From positions 46,753 to 57,103 of the forward strand of contig DHDW01000015.1 of assembly GCA_002399565.1 (NCBI GenBank): 10,351 bases of DNA, given 5' to 3'. The DNA is from Bacteroidales bacterium UBA4866. GTDB lineage: Bacteria > Bacteroidota > Bacteroidia > Bacteroidales > P3. The position numbers and the translations under genes were made by a program. The notes below the pieces were generated by a model. It was not told the DNA's origin. It saw nothing but the letters and a program-made list of their open reading frames with translations, and did no database searches. Of this stretch, positions 7,755 through 10,351 are shown piece by piece; positions within the stretch are counted from its first letter, which is position 1, and each line of letters begins with the position of its first letter.

Positions 7755-8321
7755 TTATTTCCTTCCAATGTTTGGACGTTTCATTTTATAATTTGTGTAA
7801 ACCTTCCCGTTAGAAATATCACTTAGTTTTCTTTTCAAAAGAGTTTTTCTTATTGGAGAAAGTCTATCAACAAAAACCTTTCCTTCCAAATGATCATATT
7901 CATGTTGAAAAACTCTTGCTCTTGCTCCTGAAAACATTTCTTCTTTTTGATTAAAGTTCTCATCGTAATACCTAACCAAAACATTAGAATAACGAGTTAC
8001 TTCCTCATGCAATTCAGGAAGAGAAAGACATCCTTCTTGAAAAGCCCATTTTTCTCCACTTTCTTCAATAATTTCTGGATTTATAAACACTTTCTTAAAT
8101 CCTTCAGCTTCTGGATAATCTTCTTTCAATGGGTCTGCATCAATTACAACTAAACGAATTGATAAATCAATTTGAGGAGCAGCCAATCCAATACCATTAG
8201 CATTATACATGGTTTGAAACATATTTTCAATCAAATCCTTCAAATCTGGATAATTCTCATCTATCGGCTTAGCAATCTTTCTCAAAATTGGATTTCCAAA
8301 ACCTACTATAGGTAATATCAT
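7755..8321 (-). CDS. def: Peptide deformylase
   Basis: This 188-residue metalloenzyme removes the formyl group from the N-terminal Met of new proteins. All three family motifs are intact: GIGLAAPQ (43-50), EGCLS (96-100) and QHEYDH (139-144). The metal ligands are therefore Cys98, His140 and His144, and the catalytic Glu is Glu141. The length and the extended C-terminal helix (R-K-T-L-L-K-R-K-L) fit type I deformylases. It begins 16 nt after ruvX and ends 9 nt before the lipoprotein gene, so it is probably co-transcribed with both. Being next to ruvX rather than the methionyl-tRNA formyltransferase gene is a different arrangement from the def-fmt pair of E. coli. Confidence 0.97.
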   Translation of the reverse strand: MILPIVGFGNPILRKIAKPIDENYPDLKDLIENMFQTMYNANGIGLAAPQIDLSIRLVVIDADPLKEDYPEAEGFKKVFINPEIIEESGEKWAFQEGCLSLPELHEEVTRYSNVLVRYYDENFNQKEEMFSGARARVFQHEYDHLEGKVFVDRLSPIRKTLLKRKLSDISNGKVYTNYKMKRPNIGRK

Positions 8322-8337
8322 ATTAGTATTCTTTCTT

Positions 8338-8742
8338 TTAATTCATATAACTTTGCAGTATAATAACTGCACTTACAGTGTCAACAAGAGCTTTATCTCT
8401 GCGTTGTTTCTTTTTAGCTCCTGAATCTAAAATAGCTCTTGAAGCAATTTTTGACGTAAAACGTTCATCAATCCTTACAATTTTTTTATCAGGATATTTC
8501 TTCCCTAACTCTAAAACAAAAGGCTCAATATAAACGCTACTCTCACTTAGAGTATTGTCCATTTGCTTTGCAAGCCCAACAATAAACTCATCAACTTCTT
8601 CTTTCTTTAGATAATCATCTAAAAATTCGAATATTTTTTTTGTTTCAACAGTAGTTAAAGAAGTAGCAATTATTCTTTGAGTATCACTTACAGCCAACCC
8701 AACACGCTTACTTCCATAATCAATTGCCATTAATCTTCCCAT
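8338..8742 (-). CDS. ruvX: Holliday junction resolvase-like RuvX (YqgF family)
   Basis: A 134-residue RNase H-fold nuclease-family protein. YqgF/RuvX proteins are linked to pre-16S rRNA 5'-end processing and, in some bacteria, to Holliday-junction cleavage. The family motifs are A-I-D-Y-G-S-K-R-V-G-L-A-V-S-D (6-20, acidic Asp8), V-G-L-A-K-Q-M-D-N (55-63), I-D-E-R-F-T-S (91-97, Glu93) and V-D-T-V-S-A-V-I-I-L (120-129, Asp121), so the acidic active-site set is complete. The first ATG (8742) is chosen because M-G-R-x-x-A-I-D-Y-G is the usual start; an in-frame Met5 is possible. Only one base separates it from the CoA-transferase stop, which suggests translational coupling. Confidence 0.95.
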   Translation of the reverse strand: MGRLMAIDYGSKRVGLAVSDTQRIIATSLTTVETKKIFEFLDDYLKKEEVDEFIVGLAKQMDNTLSESSVYIEPFVLELGKKYPDKKIVRIDERFTSKIASRAILDSGAKKKQRRDKALVDTVSAVIILQSYMN

Positions 8743-8743
8743 A

Positions 8744-10051
8744 CTATTTTACAAAATGAAAATGTGGTCCATAACGTTCAAAAGCTTCTCTATCCAAGGT
8801 TTCTCTTGCATCAGGATGTGAAATTGAAATCATTAGCCTTGCTCTTTCTTGAAGTGATTTACCATAAAGATTAACAGCACCATATTCTGTTACAACCCAA
8901 TGAACATGATTTCTTGTAGTAACAACTCCAGCACCAAGGTTTAAAGCATTAACAATTTTGCTCACTCCCTTATTGGTTGATGAAGGCATAGCAATAATTG
9001 ACTTGCCTCCTTTTGAACGAGAAGCTCCATAAATAAAATCAACCTGACCACCCACACCACTAAAGAATTTCGTTCCAAGACTATCAGCACAAACTTGACC
9101 AGTAATGTCTATTTGCAAAGCTGAATTTATGGCAGTCATTTTAGGTTGTTGAGCTATAACAAAAGGGTCATTAGTATAAGCAACATCCATCATTGCAACC
9201 ATTGGGTTATTATCAATAAATTCATAAACCTTTTGAGAACCCATCAAGAAAGTAGAAACCATTTTACCATTATCCAATTTCTTGTTTCTACCATTAATAA
9301 CTCCATTTTCAACCAATGGTAAAACCCCATCAGCAAACATTTCAGTATGAATACCCAAATCCTTATGATTACCCAATTGAGCCAAAACAGCATTAGGAAT
9401 AGCACCAATACCCATTTGTAAACAAGCACCATCTTCAATCAATTCAGCACAATACTTACCAATAGTTGCTTCCTCTTTAGTTGGTTCAGAAAAATGAGCA
9501 GGGAACAAAGGAGAACAATCTTCAACAAAAATATCAATCATTGACATAGGAATTAAAGCATCACCATAAGAACGAGGCATGCAAGGATTCACAACAGCAA
9601 TAACAGTTTTTGCCATTTCAATTGCAGCTAAAGTTGCATCAACAGAAGTTCCCATAGAAACAAATCCATGATCATCTGGTGGACAAACTTGAAGCATTAC
9701 AACATCAACAGGTAGATATTTTTCTCTATAAAGTTTTTGAGTTTCGGAAAGGAAAATTGGAATATAGTCAGCATAACCAGCTTGAACATCTTTCCTAACA
9801 TTACCACCTACAAAGAAAGCATCGTGTTGAAAAATTCCTTCAAATTCTTTTGAAGCATAAGGAGCATTGCCTTCAGTATGCAAGTGATGAACGTATACAT
9901 TTTTAAACTCTCCATTTTTAGCTCTTTCACACATAGCGTCAACTAAGCATTGAGGAGTAGAAGCAACAGAAGAAAGGTGAATATGGTCTCCTGACTTTAT
10001 CACCTTAACCGCTTCTTTGGGCGTAACAGCTTTATATGTATTTTGTGTCAT
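8744..10051 (-). CDS. Acetyl-CoA hydrolase/4-hydroxybutyrate CoA-transferase family protein
   Basis: A 435-residue family I CoA-transferase, close in length to characterised 4-hydroxybutyrate CoA-transferases. Two Rossmann-like halves are joined. The N-terminal part has P-P-D-D-H-G-F-V-S-M-G. The C-terminal part has M-G-I-G-A-I-P (213-219), G-I-H-T-E-M-F-A-D-G with the predicted catalytic Glu at 237, and F-F-S-G-V-G-G-Q-V-D-F (329-339). In this family the Glu forms a glutamyl-CoA thioester during transfer of CoA between acyl groups such as acetate and 4-hydroxybutyrate, butyrate, propionate or succinate. The sequence does not fix the substrate. A fermentative role (acetyl-CoA or butyrate/propionate ends) fits an anaerobic Bacteroidota, but that is inference. 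It is first in a tight cluster with ruvX, def and a lipoprotein gene, and lies divergent from a cobalamin riboswitch. The ATG at 10051 has an A-rich leader without Shine-Dalgarno. Confidence 0.93.
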   Translation of the reverse strand: MTQNTYKAVTPKEAVKVIKSGDHIHLSSVASTPQCLVDAMCERAKNGEFKNVYVHHLHTEGNAPYASKEFEGIFQHDAFFVGGNVRKDVQAGYADYIPIFLSETQKLYREKYLPVDVVMLQVCPPDDHGFVSMGTSVDATLAAIEMAKTVIAVVNPCMPRSYGDALIPMSMIDIFVEDCSPLFPAHFSEPTKEEATIGKYCAELIEDGACLQMGIGAIPNAVLAQLGNHKDLGIHTEMFADGVLPLVENGVINGRNKKLDNGKMVSTFLMGSQKVYEFIDNNPMVAMMDVAYTNDPFVIAQQPKMTAINSALQIDITGQVCADSLGTKFFSGVGGQVDFIYGASRSKGGKSIIAMPSSTNKGVSKIVNALNLGAGVVTTRNHVHWVVTEYGAVNLYGKSLQERARLMISISHPDARETLDREAFERYGPHFHFVK

Positions 10052-10091
10052 TGTGTTATATCTTTTATCTAATTAAACAAAATTTGAGATG

Positions 10092-10099
10092 CAAAGTTA
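10092..10099 (-). promoter_or_regulatory. Probable -7 promoter element for the CoA-transferase cluster
   Basis: On the minus strand TAACTTTG matches the Bacteroidota TAnnTTTG -7 box. It lies about 40 nt before the CoA-transferase ATG, so the leader would be about 35 nt. No TTG is found at the expected 19-bp distance upstream, so the -33 element is weak or absent. Confidence 0.45.
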
Positions 10100-10253
10100 C
10101 TCAAACCTTTTGGAATAGAGAAAATAATAAAGAAAAGATTACAAAAAACTAAAAGAAAGGACTAATATCTTTCTCTTTATTGGTTTAAAGAATATTAACA
10201 CAAAGTGTTGAAAACTTATTTAACATTGCCAATGAAGAGAAATTATTAACTCA

Positions 10254-10261
10254 TATTTTTG
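10254..10261 (+). promoter_or_regulatory. Probable -7 promoter element for the riboswitch transcript
   Basis: TATTTTTG on the plus strand matches TAnnTTTG and sits just before the cobalamin aptamer. A transcript starting near 10266-10268 would begin at the aptamer's 5' edge, as expected. The nearest TTG upstream (10226-10228) is 25 bp away instead of about 19, so only the -7 box is convincing. Confidence 0.5.
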
Positions 10262-10262
10262 C

Positions 10263-10351
10263 ATTGAAACAATGGTTTCGAAAACGCTTTTTTGTGTTTA
10301 AGAATTAAAAGGGAATGCTGTGAAAATCGGCAACAGTTCCCGCTGCTGTAA
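10263..10351 (+). promoter_or_regulatory. Cobalamin (adenosylcobalamin-type) riboswitch, 3' part cut by window end
   Basis: The plus strand carries the core of a B12 riboswitch aptamer. A GGT (10274-10276) is followed by a P2-like stem AAACGC/GTGTTT (10282-10287 with 10294-10299), then the conserved ATTAAAAGGGAA (10304-10315). GGGAA (10311-10315) pairs with TTCCC (10337-10341). Inside it TGCTG pairs with CGGCA around a TGAAAAT loop. The B12-box-like CCCGCTGCTGTAA fills 10339-10351. The rest of the aptamer and the expression platform lie beyond the window. Such switches usually lower expression of B12 uptake (BtuB-type receptors), B12 synthesis or B12-independent isozyme genes when cobalamin is plentiful. 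The controlled gene should be on the plus strand just to the right. Confidence 0.93.

Noticed and set aside
10154..10174. Inverted repeat AGAAAG/CTTTCT with a 9-nt loop in the divergent region
   Set aside because: It is short and AT-rich in a purine/pyrimidine-biased stretch, with no T-tract and no link to a promoter. It is probably chance.
1..10351. CRISPR arrays, insertion sequences, rRNA genes, phage or toxin-antitoxin modules
   Set aside because: No regularly spaced repeats, terminal inverted repeats with a transposase, rRNA signatures or small paired genes were seen on either strand.

Overview
The window is AT-rich DNA that most likely comes from a member of the Bacteroidota, probably Bacteroidales. 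Four things point there. Putative promoters fit the TTG-N19-TAnnTTTG pattern of that phylum's primary sigma factor. Most starts are preceded by A-rich sequence rather than a Shine-Dalgarno. IF-2 has a very long Lys/Glu-rich N-terminal region. A deformylase gene is followed by a TPR lipoprotein gene. No species can be named from the sequence alone. Every protein gene, and the one tRNA, is on the minus strand, so the window reads right to left.

Right edge (10052-10351): a divergent intergenic region. A likely promoter drives the leftward CoA-transferase. On the plus strand a promoter-like box leads into a cobalamin riboswitch that is cut by the window end, so a B12-regulated gene should lie just to the right. 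Next comes a tight leftward cluster: an acetyl-CoA hydrolase/4-hydroxybutyrate CoA-transferase family enzyme, RuvX (YqgF), peptide deformylase and a TPR lipoprotein. The gaps are 1, 16 and 9 nt, which suggests one operon.

Middle (2265-7214): a promoter and a strong GC-rich hairpin precede the classic rimP-nusA-infB translation/transcription operon. The hairpin lies between the promoter and rimP. It may therefore end the upstream operon and also act as an attenuator in the rimP leader. A tRNA-Arg(CCU) gene follows infB after 18 nt.

Left (1-2152): a Wzz-type chain-length determinant starts only 22 nt after the tRNA. It overlaps by 14 nt an O-antigen ligase/polymerase-like (Wzy_C) membrane protein whose C-terminus is cut by the window edge. 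This looks like the start of a surface-polysaccharide locus attached behind a housekeeping operon.

I found no clearly new system. The points most worth a second look are the rimP leader hairpin, the tRNA/polysaccharide junction, the truncated riboswitch and the placing of a CoA-transferase at the head of a ruvX-def cluster.
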